In this document: positions 7,795 to 16,395 of the stretch, piece after piece
How the letters are laid out: every line of letters starts with the position of its first letter
Position numbering within the stretch: position 1 is the first letter of the stretch
Source of the DNA: CF-167 sp963695195
GTDB taxonomy: Bacteria > Chloroflexota > Limnocylindria > QHBO01
Length of the DNA: 64,000 nt
Direction: 5' to 3'
NCBI GenBank assembly: GCA_963695195.1
Contig: CAVOGE010000007.1
Location: 868,001-932,000, forward strand
Program-made: the position numbers and the translations under genes
The notes under the pieces: model-generated
The model's database searches: none
What the model was told of the DNA's origin: nothing
What the model saw: the letters and a program-made list of their open reading frames with translations, nothing else

Positions 7795-10779
7795 TCAGGC
7801 TCCTCCGCTGGCCCGCGGAGCGCGCGTGCGATCCCGCACCGACGCGGTCCGCTTGCCGGCGGGCCGCTTGACGGCAGTCCGCTTTCCCGGACCGCCCTTG
7901 CTGCGAGCATGCCCGGCGCCGACCGCCGCCACCACCGCCCCCGCCATGTCGGACCGTTCCGCAGAGCCTGGACCAGGTGCATGCAGCGCGGCTCGGGCGA
8001 GCTGGTCCAGCGTTCCGCGCAGGTCTCGCATCTCGCTGGGAACATCGGCTGCCGAGATGACGCGGTCGCCCCCGGACTGCTTGCCGAGGTAGAGCGCGGT
8101 GTCTGCGGCAGCGATCAGCCCGTTCTTGTCGGAGGCGTCGCCGGGAATGGTCGCCACGCCGATCGAGATGGTGATCGGTGATGCGTCCTGCGCGGTCAGC
8201 TTCGCAACCGCCACCCGGACCCGCTCCGCAATGGTTGCCGCGGTTACGGCGTCGACATCCGGCAGGACGAGTGCGAACTCATCGCCCCCGTAGCGGAAGA
8301 CGAGGTCATCCGCGCGAGCGGCACCGTGAATCGCCACGCCGACCGCGTGGAGCAGTGCGTCTCCAGCCGGGTGGCCGAGGCGGTCGTTGTAGCCCTTGAA
8401 CAGATCGAGGTCGAGCATCAGCAGCGAGACGGTTCGACGGTCGGTGGCGCGGCGCCTTCCTCTGCCGGCGGACGCGTCGCACAGGGCACCAAGGATGCGC
8501 TGGAACGCACCGTGATTCCCCAGCTCGGTCAGCGCATCGGTATCGGCCCGTTCGTTCACGGCGTGGTGTGCCTCTGCGTTGCGAAGCGCGATCGACGCCT
8601 GGCCGGCGAACAGCTTCACCAGTTCGAAGTCGTTCTCCGAGAAGTAGTTTTCGTCCGCGCCCACGCGCGAGATGTTCATGCAACCGATCACCTCTCCCGC
8701 GCTCACAAGCGGCACGACCGCCAGCGCCTCGGGATCGGCCGGCGTGCCGGGAATCTGCATGGCGCGAGGGTCGTGCAGCGCATCGTTGGCCAGGATCGGT
8801 TCGGCGTGATCGGTCGCCCAGCCCATCAGGCCACTGCCGAAGGGGACGACGTACCGCCTCACCTGCTCTGCGTGGCGCTCCCGGGTGAGGACCGGCGTCA
8901 GCACCCGGTTCACTGGGTCAGTGCGGTAGATCGACAGGTTGTCGTAGCGCACCACCGATCGGAGTCCGTCGGCGATCGCCTCGAGGACGAGCTGGCGGTC
9001 GAGGGTCGAGTTGAGCCGCTCCGTGATCTCGAGCAGTCTGCCCTGCGAGTTGAGCTGACGGGTGAGCTCGGTCGACTGGAGCTCGAGGCGGGCATATGCC
9101 GATGCGTTGGCGATGGCCTGGGCCGCATATCCGGCAAAGATCATCATGGTCTGAAGGTCGTCGGCGCTGAACTGGTCGATCCCCAGCTTCGAGAGCGCGA
9201 CAACACCGAGCGCGCGGCCCTCGAAGACCATGGGCACGACGAGCATCGACTCCTCGATCTCGTCGGTCCCTTCGATGGTGTGCCCGCGGGGGTCGTGGAG
9301 CGCGTCATTGGCGAGGATCGGCTCGCCGTGCTCCGCCACCCATCCGGTGAAGGAACCGTCGCCGATGTCGACCTGCAGCGCCTCGCGGAAGTCGCCCTCC
9401 CCGAGGAGCCGATCAGTAAACGCGATCGGTTCGCAGATCCCACGCTCCCAGTTGGCCGAATAGACGCGGATGTCGTGGTACGCAGCCAGGGTGCTCGCCT
9501 CCGCGACGATGGCATCGGCGATGGCCTGGACATCGGTCAGCCGGTTGAGGCGCGCGGACAGGTCCTGGATCGAGCGCATGCGAGCGGCCTGGTCGGCGAC
9601 CGACCGATAGAGGCGCGCATTGCTGATCGCGACCGCGGCCTGGTTGGCGAAGGCTTGCGCCAGGGCAATCTCGTCCTCGGGCCAGTCGCGGTCCCGGGTG
9701 TGGTACAGGCCGATGACCCCGACCGCGCGATCGTGGCTGACCAGCGGGACGAGGCAGGCGGTCTGGATTCCTTCATGCCGATAGACCGCCTGCAGCGCTC
9801 CGACACCCGGCCGCGCCCCGGCCTCGCGGATGACGCATGTGCGTCGCTCACGGACTGCCTGGACCCCCAGCGACGGAGTCTCCAGGGTGAGGCCCCGGAC
9901 GGTGGCGAGAAACTCCTCGCCGATGCCACGCGAGGCGGCCACGTGGAACGGGTGGTCGCCCTCCTGGATCAGCCAGAGTCCGACCTTTTCAGCGTCGAAG
10001 AGTGATCGCGTGCGGTCGACAATATCGTCGAGTACCACGCTCAGCTCGAGCTGGCTGGTCAGTTCCTGGGTCACATGTCGAAGGGCCCGCGCCCGAGTCG
10101 CTTCGCGGCGGGCGCGGGCCATGGCTCGTGCCTGGCGCACATCTGCGGCGATCGCGGCGGCGACCGTCTGAACGAATGGGCGCCGCAGCGCGTCTGCGCC
10201 GGCCGTCTGCTCGATCAGGAGCGCCCCGAGCGTGTCGCCAGCGATCGTGAGCGGCGTCACGAGCACCAGGGGAGCGTCCCCCGAGCGTGGGAGGGTCATC
10301 AGCCCCTCGTCGCCGGCCTCGCCGGCGACGCTCAGCTTCTCCGGTGGTGCAACGTCATATCCGGCGTGCGTCTCGAGCCGAAGGTCGCCCTCGTCGCCCT
10401 CGCGGGCAAGGTAGATGGCCACTCGTTCGACGGGCAGGTGCGTGCGAATTGCCTCGATCGCTCCACGGCAGACCGCGGACACGTTTGCCGGCATGCCGCC
10501 CACGGCAACGAGGCGTGTCAGCACGGCCAACTCAGCGTCGCGCGTACTCGCTGACGTGGCTTCGCGCTCATCGGTGGCCGATCCCTCTGCCAGCAGCCGC
10601 TCGACGTCGCCGCGGCGGAACCGACGATCCCCGCGTGCATTGATCCGGAACGCGGGGAGGCGGCCAGCCTCGGCCCAGGCGCGGATCGTGTTCGGGTGGA
10701 CGGCGAGCATCGCGGCAGCCTGCGCCACGCTGACGAGCACCCCCCGGTCCTCCCTGCGGTCGCTGTGCGGCTGTCCCAT
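7795..10779 (-). CDS. HTH-GAF(x4)-GGDEF diguanylate cyclase
   Basis: 994 aa, soluble. Residues 15-60 form a MerR/excisionase-type helix-turn-helix (VSVAQAAAMLAVHPNTIRAW, then RRFRRGDVERLL). Four GAF-like sensor domains follow (roughly 75-215, 240-395, 405-560 and 580-735). A GGDEF domain (about 745-915) has an intact GGDEF at 831-835 and an RxxD inhibitory site (RADD) five residues before it, so it should make c-di-GMP and be feedback-inhibited. The tail (about 918-994) is rich in Lys, Arg and Ala and may bind DNA. Joining a DNA-binding head to a cyclase is unusual. Ligands of the GAF domains are unknown. Confidence 0.9.
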   Translation of the reverse strand: MGQPHSDRREDRGVLVSVAQAAAMLAVHPNTIRAWAEAGRLPAFRINARGDRRFRRGDVERLLAEGSATDEREATSASTRDAELAVLTRLVAVGGMPANVSAVCRGAIEAIRTHLPVERVAIYLAREGDEGDLRLETHAGYDVAPPEKLSVAGEAGDEGLMTLPRSGDAPLVLVTPLTIAGDTLGALLIEQTAGADALRRPFVQTVAAAIAADVRQARAMARARREATRARALRHVTQELTSQLELSVVLDDIVDRTRSLFDAEKVGLWLIQEGDHPFHVAASRGIGEEFLATVRGLTLETPSLGVQAVRERRTCVIREAGARPGVGALQAVYRHEGIQTACLVPLVSHDRAVGVIGLYHTRDRDWPEDEIALAQAFANQAAVAISNARLYRSVADQAARMRSIQDLSARLNRLTDVQAIADAIVAEASTLAAYHDIRVYSANWERGICEPIAFTDRLLGEGDFREALQVDIGDGSFTGWVAEHGEPILANDALHDPRGHTIEGTDEIEESMLVVPMVFEGRALGVVALSKLGIDQFSADDLQTMMIFAGYAAQAIANASAYARLELQSTELTRQLNSQGRLLEITERLNSTLDRQLVLEAIADGLRSVVRYDNLSIYRTDPVNRVLTPVLTRERHAEQVRRYVVPFGSGLMGWATDHAEPILANDALHDPRAMQIPGTPADPEALAVVPLVSAGEVIGCMNISRVGADENYFSENDFELVKLFAGQASIALRNAEAHHAVNERADTDALTELGNHGAFQRILGALCDASAGRGRRRATDRRTVSLLMLDLDLFKGYNDRLGHPAGDALLHAVGVAIHGAARADDLVFRYGGDEFALVLPDVDAVTAATIAERVRVAVAKLTAQDASPITISIGVATIPGDASDKNGLIAAADTALYLGKQSGGDRVISAADVPSEMRDLRGTLDQLARAALHAPGPGSAERSDMAGAVVAAVGAGHARSKGGPGKRTAVKRPAGKRTASVRDRTRAPRASGGA

Positions 10780-10918
10780 GGACTGCTCCGTGCTCGATCA
10801 GCACCCGTCCCAGCCCGACGCTGGAGCTTCTGGTAGGTGCCGTGCAGCGGATGGTAGAAGTGGTAGGGCGTCGCGGCGATGCCCCGTTGGTACCGTTCGG
10901 ACACGGTACGACCAGGGC

Positions 10919-11683
10919 TCAGCGGCCCGCCACCAGGCTAATCCCCGCGACCATCGTTGCCAGCGCCACGGCCAGGAGTCCGAGCGCGAGCGAGGCCATC
11001 CCGGCCAACAGAAGGCGCGGTCTCCGCCCGCCGAGCACGCGCATCGCCTCATCGAGCTCAAGAGAAGTGATCACGTAGCCTCCCGGCGGCGGCGCCAGCG
11101 CGGTGCCGGCCTCCGCCGTTCGACGCACCTCCGCGAGCACCATGAGTCGCTCGACGACGCTGAGCCTGTGGGTGATGGCGCGGGCGGCGGTCGGTCGGCC
11201 CAGCTCCGCGGTGATTCGGGCGACCGCAGCGGCATAGACCTCGCCCAATGCTTCAGGAGGCCCCTCCCAGACGTGCGGAAGCACGACCAGGGGTTCGTGC
11301 GCGTCCGCCGGGTCGACGGTCAATGAGCCGTCGTGATCCCACAGCTCGAAGGACCGCGACTCGCGAAGGCGTTCGATCAGGCGCCAGCGGCCGCCCGGGA
11401 GTTGGACCTCGATGTCGCGATGGAAGGCCACGAGACGGTCGTCCTCGGCGGTGACGATCGGGTCGCCGCAGCGGATCCGACCGACCACGCGCACGGGGCG
11501 GCGCGGCAGCCCGGCGTCAGGTCCGACATCGAGCAGCCGCCCGACCTTGATCTCCCTCGCGCCGGCCAATCGTCGCGCCATGCCCGGTCGCGCCCCCGAG
11601 GCGCGCACCATGACCCACCCGGTCGCCACCAGCGCGGCGCCGGCGATCACAGCGGAGAGCTGGGCGGGGATGTCGAACAGCAT
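10919..11683 (-). CDS. GIDE-like membrane protein
   Basis: 254 aa. One membrane segment at the N-terminus (about residues 8-26) and one at the C-terminus (about 225-250) flank a soluble domain. The middle has VRVVGRIRCGDPIVTAEDDRL, a Trp-containing strand, then FELWDHDGSLTVDPADA, which matches the layout of the GIDE domain known from mitochondrial MUL1/MULAN and from prokaryotic membrane proteins; no RING finger is present. A GATAAT box lies 8 nt before the ATG. Function in bacteria is not established; family assignment is from pattern and moderately sure. Confidence 0.7.
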   Translation of the reverse strand: MLFDIPAQLSAVIAGAALVATGWVMVRASGARPGMARRLAGAREIKVGRLLDVGPDAGLPRRPVRVVGRIRCGDPIVTAEDDRLVAFHRDIEVQLPGGRWRLIERLRESRSFELWDHDGSLTVDPADAHEPLVVLPHVWEGPPEALGEVYAAAVARITAELGRPTAARAITHRLSVVERLMVLAEVRRTAEAGTALAPPPGGYVITSLELDEAMRVLGGRRPRLLLAGMASLALGLLAVALATMVAGISLVAGR

Positions 11684-11691
11684 GGCTCCCG

Positions 11692-11697
11692 ATTATC
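11692..11697 (-). promoter_or_regulatory. -10 box GATAAT upstream of the GIDE-like gene
   Basis: On the minus strand GATAAT ends 8 nt before the ATG at 11683. A short GGGAG lies between them, so the message may be leaderless or carry a very short leader. Confidence 0.35.
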
Positions 11698-11864
11698 GCC
11701 GCCGCGACGGTGGGCGGATAAGGGGCCGGTAAGCGAGCGCGCGGTAGCCTCGTCCGGGCTGCCGCCGGGGCAGCGATCCGACGCCAGCAGGGAGGGACTC
11801 GCAGCCACCGGAACATCCGTCGCTCCAAATGCCACGACACAGGGCCATGCCACGGAGGTTCCCC

Positions 11865-12881
11865 ATGTCCACGTCGCGACGCGCTGCGGCGCGCCATCTC
11901 CCCGGCGCCGCGCGGCGCCTGCTCGTCCTGCTCTCCCTCGCGCCATTCGCGACCAGCCTCGTTATCGGTGTCGCGTCGGCTGGGCCCCCGCCGGCCGTCG
12001 TCCACCTGGATCCGGCCGGTGCCCGCGGATCGGGGGTGTCTGTCTCGTTGCGTCGCGATGAGCGGCGCGGCGTGGCACTCGTCGAGATCGGACTCCCTGC
12101 CTCCGCCCCGGGCGCGCGGGTCCTGGCAGTCGCTCCGGACGGGAGCTCAGCTGCGCTCGCGATGGCGGCAACCTCGCCTGGCGGGGAGCTGGCGATCGCG
12201 ACGACCGATGGTGACCAGCTGCGCGTTCGTCTGCCCGGGGTGACCGCCGCCGGGTTTGCCCCCGCCGGCGACCGACTGGCCGTCATCGACGGGAACGGAT
12301 CCCTGTGGCTGGTGGACGTCGACTCCGGCGCGTCACGTCGGGTCGGGGACGGGCCATTCGTCGGCTCGCCGACCTTCGAGTCGGACGGCTCGCTGCTGCT
12401 CCTTGCCGCCAGCTCGGTCGAGGCGCCATATCGGTCGCAACCGGTCGTCGTTGCCGTGGGCAATGGCTCGTCGACGCCCATCTCGGAAGACGAGCTGGTC
12501 TACGCCGTCTTTCCGCTCACCGATGGCGCGCGCGCGATCGTCGTCCACGAGCCCGGCGGGACGGTCGTAAAGCGGCTCCGTGGCACCGATGCGTCCATCC
12601 TCGCCGAGCTTGGGCCCGATGCCACGGGCGTGACCGTCACGGGCGACGGGTCCCGCATCGCGTTTCAGCGTGGCGACGCCGGCATCTTCCTTGTCGACCG
12701 ACCGGGTATGCCTCCCCGCCGGATCAGCGACGGATCGGCTCCGACCCTCTCGCCCGATGGCGAGCTGCTCCTGGTTCGCCACGGTGCGGGGACCGAACTG
12801 CTGGCGGTGGACGGCACGCTGGTGGCCACGTACGACGGCGCCGCCGCCTTCATCGGCTGCACCGAGGAGTGCCAGCCATGA
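11865..12881 (+). CDS. Secreted beta-propeller-like (TolB/WD40-like) protein
   Basis: 338 aa from ATG 11865, chosen because GGAGG at 11854-11858 lies 6 nt before it; the two upstream ATGs lack this. A signal peptide is visible (basic RR region, hydrophobic LLVLLSLAPFATSLVIG, then ASA). The mature part is a series of short repeats such as VLAVAPDGSSAAL, AGFAPAGDRLAVI, PTFESDGSLLLL and PTLSPDGELLLVR, the pattern of TolB/WD40-type propeller blades. Its stop overlaps the start of the M23 peptidase gene (ATGA), so the two secreted proteins are made together and may act at the cell wall. Confidence 0.75.
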   Translation: MSTSRRAAARHLPGAARRLLVLLSLAPFATSLVIGVASAGPPPAVVHLDPAGARGSGVSVSLRRDERRGVALVEIGLPASAPGARVLAVAPDGSSAALAMAATSPGGELAIATTDGDQLRVRLPGVTAAGFAPAGDRLAVIDGNGSLWLVDVDSGASRRVGDGPFVGSPTFESDGSLLLLAASSVEAPYRSQPVVVAVGNGSSTPISEDELVYAVFPLTDGARAIVVHEPGGTVVKRLRGTDASILAELGPDATGVTVTGDGSRIAFQRGDAGIFLVDRPGMPPRRISDGSAPTLSPDGELLLVRHGAGTELLAVDGTLVATYDGAAAFIGCTEECQP

Positions 12882-13882
12882 CCCGCGTGCTGCGCGACAT
12901 GACCGGATCGGTCCTCCTCCTGCCCCTGCTTGCCCTTGTCGGGGCGGGCGGCGCGGCCGCAACCGATGACTACACGCTTCCCTTCTACGACCCGGCGGTG
13001 ACGCTCAGCTATGGCGTCGACCGTGATCCGCTGCTCAACCACCAGCTCGACTGGACGGGGCAGGTCTGGAACGACGGCGTGCCCCACTACGGACGCGTGT
13101 ACGACCAGCACTCCGGGATCGACTACCCGATGCCCCTGCTGAGCGACCTGGCCGCCGCCCGGGACGGTGTGGTGATCGATCGTGAGGGAGGCTTCGGGAC
13201 ACAGCAGTTCGGCTCATTCGGCAATTTCATGCTTGTCGAGCATGCGGATGGCAAGCGAACCCTGTACTACCACCTCGCCAGCAGCTCCGACGGCGGCCAG
13301 GCCGCGAATATCGGGCAGTCGGTGGTTGCCGGGCAGCGCATCGGCCGTTCCGGCTGCAGCGGGATCTGCTATGGCGCCCACCTGCACTTCGAGCTGCTGG
13401 CCTGGAATGCCACCGCCCGCACCTGGGTCTCCACCGATCCGATGGCGGAGCGCCGCTGGACCACCTGGCCCGGGCGCGTCCCCTTTCTGGCGACCTACCT
13501 TCGCGAGAACAACGCTGGCACCGAGGTCGTCGGGCGGGGCAGGACGATCACCCACTGGGTCGAGTTCCGCAACGCCGGCGGCCGCACCTGGCGCAGCACC
13601 GGCATCCCGGGGAGAGCGGCGCTCGCCACCTGGAATCCGGCGTACCACAGCTCGCCATTCCGGGCTGGCGATTGGTCCGCCGCCTGGCTGGCGACGATGG
13701 TCGACACCGCCACGGTGGCGCCGGACGGGACCGGTCGATTCACGTTCGGGATTCGCGGCGGCCCTGCCCCTGGCAGCTACGTCGAGACGTTCAACCTGCT
13801 CTCGCAGGACGTGCGCTGGTTCGACCATGCCCGGCTCGGCTCGTTCTACGTGCCGATCGTGGTGAGCAACGTGACCCAGTGA
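12878..13882 (+). CDS. Secreted M23 (LytM) family metallopeptidase with Ig-like C-terminal domain
   Basis: 334 aa. A signal peptide (residues 1-28, LLLPLLALVGAGGAAA) precedes an M23 domain (about 60-200) with the zinc-binding motif HSGIDYP and the HLHFEL motif, so the Lys/Gly-endopeptidase fold looks active against peptidoglycan or other proteins. Residues 215-325 (THWVEFRNAGGRTW...GSYVETFNLL) resemble the Ig-like NBR1/Next-to-BRCA1-type domain found on bacterial surface proteins. It is coupled to the upstream propeller protein by a 4-nt overlap. Confidence 0.88.
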   Translation: MTRVLRDMTGSVLLLPLLALVGAGGAAATDDYTLPFYDPAVTLSYGVDRDPLLNHQLDWTGQVWNDGVPHYGRVYDQHSGIDYPMPLLSDLAAARDGVVIDREGGFGTQQFGSFGNFMLVEHADGKRTLYYHLASSSDGGQAANIGQSVVAGQRIGRSGCSGICYGAHLHFELLAWNATARTWVSTDPMAERRWTTWPGRVPFLATYLRENNAGTEVVGRGRTITHWVEFRNAGGRTWRSTGIPGRAALATWNPAYHSSPFRAGDWSAAWLATMVDTATVAPDGTGRFTFGIRGGPAPGSYVETFNLLSQDVRWFDHARLGSFYVPIVVSNVTQ

Positions 13883-13920
13883 GGGTAGACCGGCGGGGGA
13901 CGGCGCCCGCCGCCCCGCGC

Positions 13921-13941
13921 CATAATCACGAGAAGGGGAGG
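13921..13941 (+). promoter_or_regulatory. CATAAT box and AGGGGAGG ribosome-binding site
   Basis: CATAAT (13921-13926) is a fair -10 box. AGGGGAGG (13934-13941) ends 7 nt before the ATG at 13949 and fixes the start of the lipoprotein gene. A G+C-rich inverted repeat (GGCGGG/CCCGCC, 13892-13911) just upstream might end transcription of the peptidase operon, but it has no T tract. Confidence 0.4.
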
Positions 13942-13948
13942 ACGTCGA

Positions 13949-14401
13949 ATGCACCGATTTCGACCGATCACGGAATTGCTGCTCGTCACCGCGCTGGTCG
14001 CATGCACACCTGGCTCATCGCCATCGACGACGCGGTCAGCTCGTCCCTCGAACCCGTCGTCCCCGGCCGGTTCGTCGGCTGCCACGGCAAGCGCGTCCGC
14101 GGTCGTGCGTCGCGAGTTGCCGTCCGGCTTTCCGATCATCGCTGGCGCGGTCGCGCTTTCGCTGCCCACTGACGACCTGGGGCTTATCGCTCATTGGACA
14201 AGCGACGTCGTCGGCACTCCGGTGTACGACTTCTACGTCGAGCGCCTCCCGGCGGCCGGCTACCCGATCGAGGGGCTCTACCCTGGCGACGCGTTCGCGG
14301 TGATCCGCTTCACCGGGCCCGGAAACGAGATCTGGCAGCTGATCATGCAGACCACCGACCTGGCAACCACCGAGATCGAGGTGCGGCTCGACCGTCCCTA
14401 G
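13949..14401 (+). CDS. Hypothetical lipoprotein
   Basis: 150 aa. The N-terminus is a lipoprotein signal with lipobox LVAC (Cys19), then a Ser/Thr/Pro/Ala linker to about residue 50 and a globular domain of about 95 residues (LPSGFPIIAGAVALSLP...VYDFYVERLPAAGYPIEGLYPGD). That pattern of a small alpha/beta domain with a YxFYxxxLPxAGY segment recurs in bacterial lipoproteins of unknown function. The stop codon lies in a CTAG palindrome that also holds the stop of the convergent YbaK gene. Confidence 0.78.
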   Translation: MHRFRPITELLLVTALVACTPGSSPSTTRSARPSNPSSPAGSSAATASASAVVRRELPSGFPIIAGAVALSLPTDDLGLIAHWTSDVVGTPVYDFYVERLPAAGYPIEGLYPGDAFAVIRFTGPGNEIWQLIMQTTDLATTEIEVRLDRP

Positions 14402-14901
14402 CCGGCGGCGTCCGCGGCCAGGCTGGCCGGCTGAGCCGCGGCGACCCGAGTCAGCTCAGCGGGTTCAATCGAAAAGACCGCGTCGGGTAGCCCGGCGGCC
14501 GCCCATACGAGGTCGTGCTCGAGCAGGTGCGCATCGACGAGGACGGGCAGGGGCCGCGCATGCCCGAACGGCGGCACGCCACCGATCGCGAAGCCGGTCG
14601 CGGCCCGCACCTCGTCGCCATCCGCACGACGGACCACCTCTGCCCCGAGTGCTGCCGCGAGGCGCATCGGATCGAGCCGGTCGTTGCCGGCAACGAGGGC
14701 GACCACGGGACTCCCATCGACGAGGAAGACGAGTGACTTGACGATCTGCGACACCGCGCACCCGACCGCCCGGGCCGCGTCCTCGGCGGTGCGTGTTCCC
14801 TCCGGGAACCGGCTCACCGTGATCGTCAGGCCGGCCGCCATCGCGGCCGCTTCGACCCGCGCCACGTTCGGGTGGGTAGGCGGCGCGGAGGCATCGGTCA
14901 T
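14398..14901 (-). CDS. YbaK/EbsC-type aminoacyl-tRNA deacylase
   Basis: 167 aa, the length of stand-alone YbaK/ProX proteins that remove wrongly attached amino acids from tRNA(Pro) and related tRNAs. Conserved features are EDAARAVGC near residue 40, IVKSLVFLVDGSPVVALVAG with the invariant lysine (about 55), GFAIGGVPPFGH (about 103-114) and a LPVLVDAHLL strand. It is cytosolic. The gene runs convergently to the lipoprotein gene and ends in the shared CTAG. Upstream of it, in the divergent direction, lies the thiamine operon. Confidence 0.9.
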   Translation of the reverse strand: MTDASAPPTHPNVARVEAAAMAAGLTITVSRFPEGTRTAEDAARAVGCAVSQIVKSLVFLVDGSPVVALVAGNDRLDPMRLAAALGAEVVRRADGDEVRAATGFAIGGVPPFGHARPLPVLVDAHLLEHDLVWAAAGLPDAVFSIEPAELTRVAAAQPASLAADAAG

Positions 14902-14923
14902 GGCCGGATCATGCCACGCGTGC

Positions 14924-14929
14924 TACGCT
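14924..14929 (+). promoter_or_regulatory. -10 box TACGCT of the thiamine operon
   Basis: TACGCT lies about 22 nt before the TPP aptamer, so transcription would start near 14936. No convincing -35 is seen. Confidence 0.4.
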
Positions 14930-14950
14930 CGGCGCGACAACTCCATAGCG

Positions 14951-15031
14951 ACAGGGGAGCGCGCGAGCGCTGAGAGTGCGGCAGGCCGCAGACCCTCGAA
15001 CCTGATCTGGGTCATACCAGCGAAGGGAGTC
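14951..15031 (+). promoter_or_regulatory. TPP (THI-box) riboswitch
   Basis: The conserved aptamer blocks are all present and in order: ACAGGGG at the 5' side, CTGAGAG at 14970-14976, GACCCT at 14991-14996, GAACCTGATCTGG across 14998-15010, ATACCAGCG and the closing AAGGGAGT by 15030. TPP binding in this class turns off thiamine genes. The gene that follows encodes thiamine diphosphokinase and the next three a thiamine-family ECF transporter, which confirms the assignment. Confidence 0.95.
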
Positions 15032-15046
15032 GGTTTGAACCGTGCG

Positions 15047-15073
15047 ACGGCGCGCCCCAACCAGGTGCGCCGT
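15047..15073 (+). terminator. Possible expression-platform hairpin of the TPP riboswitch
   Basis: ACGGCGC (15047-15053) can pair with GCGCCGT (15067-15073) around a 13-nt loop, 16 nt after the aptamer. The T run behind it is weak, so it may act as a terminator or as a structural part of the platform. Confidence 0.3.
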
Positions 15074-15147
15074 TCCTGATTCCGAACGGACCGATGCGTG
15101 GTCCGGCGCGCCCCGTCGCCCGTTGCCCAAGACAGGAGGAGCGTGCG

Positions 15148-15798
15148 GTGAAAGCGGTGGTGGTGGCCGGCGGTGACGCCCACCGCGGCGATGCAGCGCA
15201 CCTGGTCGACGCCGACCTGGTGATTGCCGCCGACGGCGGGGTGCAATGGCTGGATGAGATCGGGGTGCCGCCACACGTGGTCGTGGGCGACCTCGACTCG
15301 GCCGACCCGCGGCTGATCGAGCGGCTCGAGATGGAGGGGGTACCGATCGAGCGCCACCCGGTCGACAAGGACGCCTCTGACGCCGAGCTGGCCGTTGGCC
15401 GGGCCGTGACGGCCGGTGCCGGCGAGGTGCTGATCCTGGGCGCCCTCGGCGGCGATCGCATCGACCACGAGCTGGCAAACCTGCTTCTCCTCACCGCCCC
15501 GCGGTGGCGCGGGCACAGGCTTCGGATCGTCCGGGGCTCGACCTCGGTCCAGGCGCTGGCCGCGGGAGAGCGGCTCGCGCTCGCCGGCGCGCCCGGCGAC
15601 CTCGTCACGCTGCTGCCGATCTCCGGAGACGCCGCCGGCGTGTGGACCGAAGGGCTTCGCTACGCGCTCGCCGGCGAGACGCTCGTGGCTGGGTCGACCC
15701 GCGGCCTATCGAACGAGGTGGTGCTCGCACCGGCATCGGTTCGGACCGATGCGGGCAGTCTGCTGGTCATCGAAACGCCAAGGGAGGTCGGTCCGTGA
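15148..15798 (+). CDS. thiN: Thiamine diphosphokinase
   Basis: 216 aa from GTG 15148, chosen because AGGAGG (15134-15139) lies 8 nt upstream; an ATG at 15094 has no such site. The protein has the VIAADGGVQWLDEIG, VVGDLDSAD and DKDASDAELAVG blocks of thiamine pyrophosphokinase, including the Asp residues that bind ATP-Mg, and the GALGGDRIDHELANL loop. It would transfer pyrophosphate from ATP to imported thiamine to give TPP. It lies behind a TPP riboswitch and its stop overlaps the start of ykoE (GTGA). Confidence 0.96.
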   Translation: MKAVVVAGGDAHRGDAAHLVDADLVIAADGGVQWLDEIGVPPHVVVGDLDSADPRLIERLEMEGVPIERHPVDKDASDAELAVGRAVTAGAGEVLILGALGGDRIDHELANLLLLTAPRWRGHRLRIVRGSTSVQALAAGERLALAGAPGDLVTLLPISGDAAGVWTEGLRYALAGETLVAGSTRGLSNEVVLAPASVRTDAGSLLVIETPREVGP

Positions 15799-16388
15799 CG
15801 CAAGCCGAATCGCCCGCCGAGGGCTGGCGCCTCGTCGACGTGGTGGTAGCCGCCGTGCTGGGCGTGGCCTTCGGCGCCGTCTTTCAGGGTTGGAACCTGC
15901 TGTGGGCCGCGACCGCGCCGGCCTTCGCCGCCCTGCCACCGCTGCAGGGGCTGATCTACGGCGTCTGGCTGCTGCCGGCAGTACTCGTGCCGCTGGTCGT
16001 ACGTCGGCCGGGCGCCGCGCTCTTCGGTGAGCTGGTGGCCGCGTCCGCGTCGGCGCTCTTCGGCGCGCCCTGGGGGCTGCTGACGATCGTCTACGGCCTG
16101 ATGCAGGGGGGCGCCGCGGAGATTGTCTTCGCCGCCGGTCTCTATCGCCGCTGGGGGTTGGCGGTTGTCGTACTGGCGGGTGCGGCGGCCGGGGGAGCGG
16201 CCGTGCTCCTCGACCTCGCGCTCTACTACCCCGCCTGGGAGGCCGCCTGGCAGATCGCCTACGCGGCGCTCGTCATCCCGAGCGCGGCGGTCATTGCCGG
16301 TGTCGGTGCCTGGCTGCTCGTCCGCTCGCTGGCGCGCACCGGCGTTCTCGCCGGCTTCCCGGTCGGGCGCGAGCAGCCGCGGATCTGA
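15795..16388 (+). CDS. ykoE: Thiamine/HMP ECF transporter substrate-binding (S) component, YkoE family
   Basis: 197 aa with about six hydrophobic segments. The start WRLVDVVVAAVLGVAFGAVF and the GVWLLPAVLVPLVVRRPGAALFGE segment are typical of YkoE proteins, the membrane S components that bind thiamine or its hydroxymethylpyrimidine part. The GTG start overlaps the thiN stop by GTGA. Together with the ATPase and T-component genes that follow it makes a YkoEDC-type ECF importer under TPP control. Confidence 0.92.
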   Translation: MTQAESPAEGWRLVDVVVAAVLGVAFGAVFQGWNLLWAATAPAFAALPPLQGLIYGVWLLPAVLVPLVVRRPGAALFGELVAASASALFGAPWGLLTIVYGLMQGGAAEIVFAAGLYRRWGLAVVVLAGAAAGGAAVLLDLALYYPAWEAAWQIAYAALVIPSAAVIAGVGAWLLVRSLARTGVLAGFPVGREQPRI

Positions 16389-16395
16389 CCGGCTG

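Noticed and set aside
8326..10005. Long open frame antisense to the GGDEF gene
   Set aside because: Shadow of a high-G+C gene; no family pattern, no ribosome-binding site, and the opposite strand has clear domains.
13892..13911. G+C-rich inverted repeat after the M23 peptidase gene as a terminator
   Set aside because: Only a 6-bp stem and no T run; common by chance at this G+C content.
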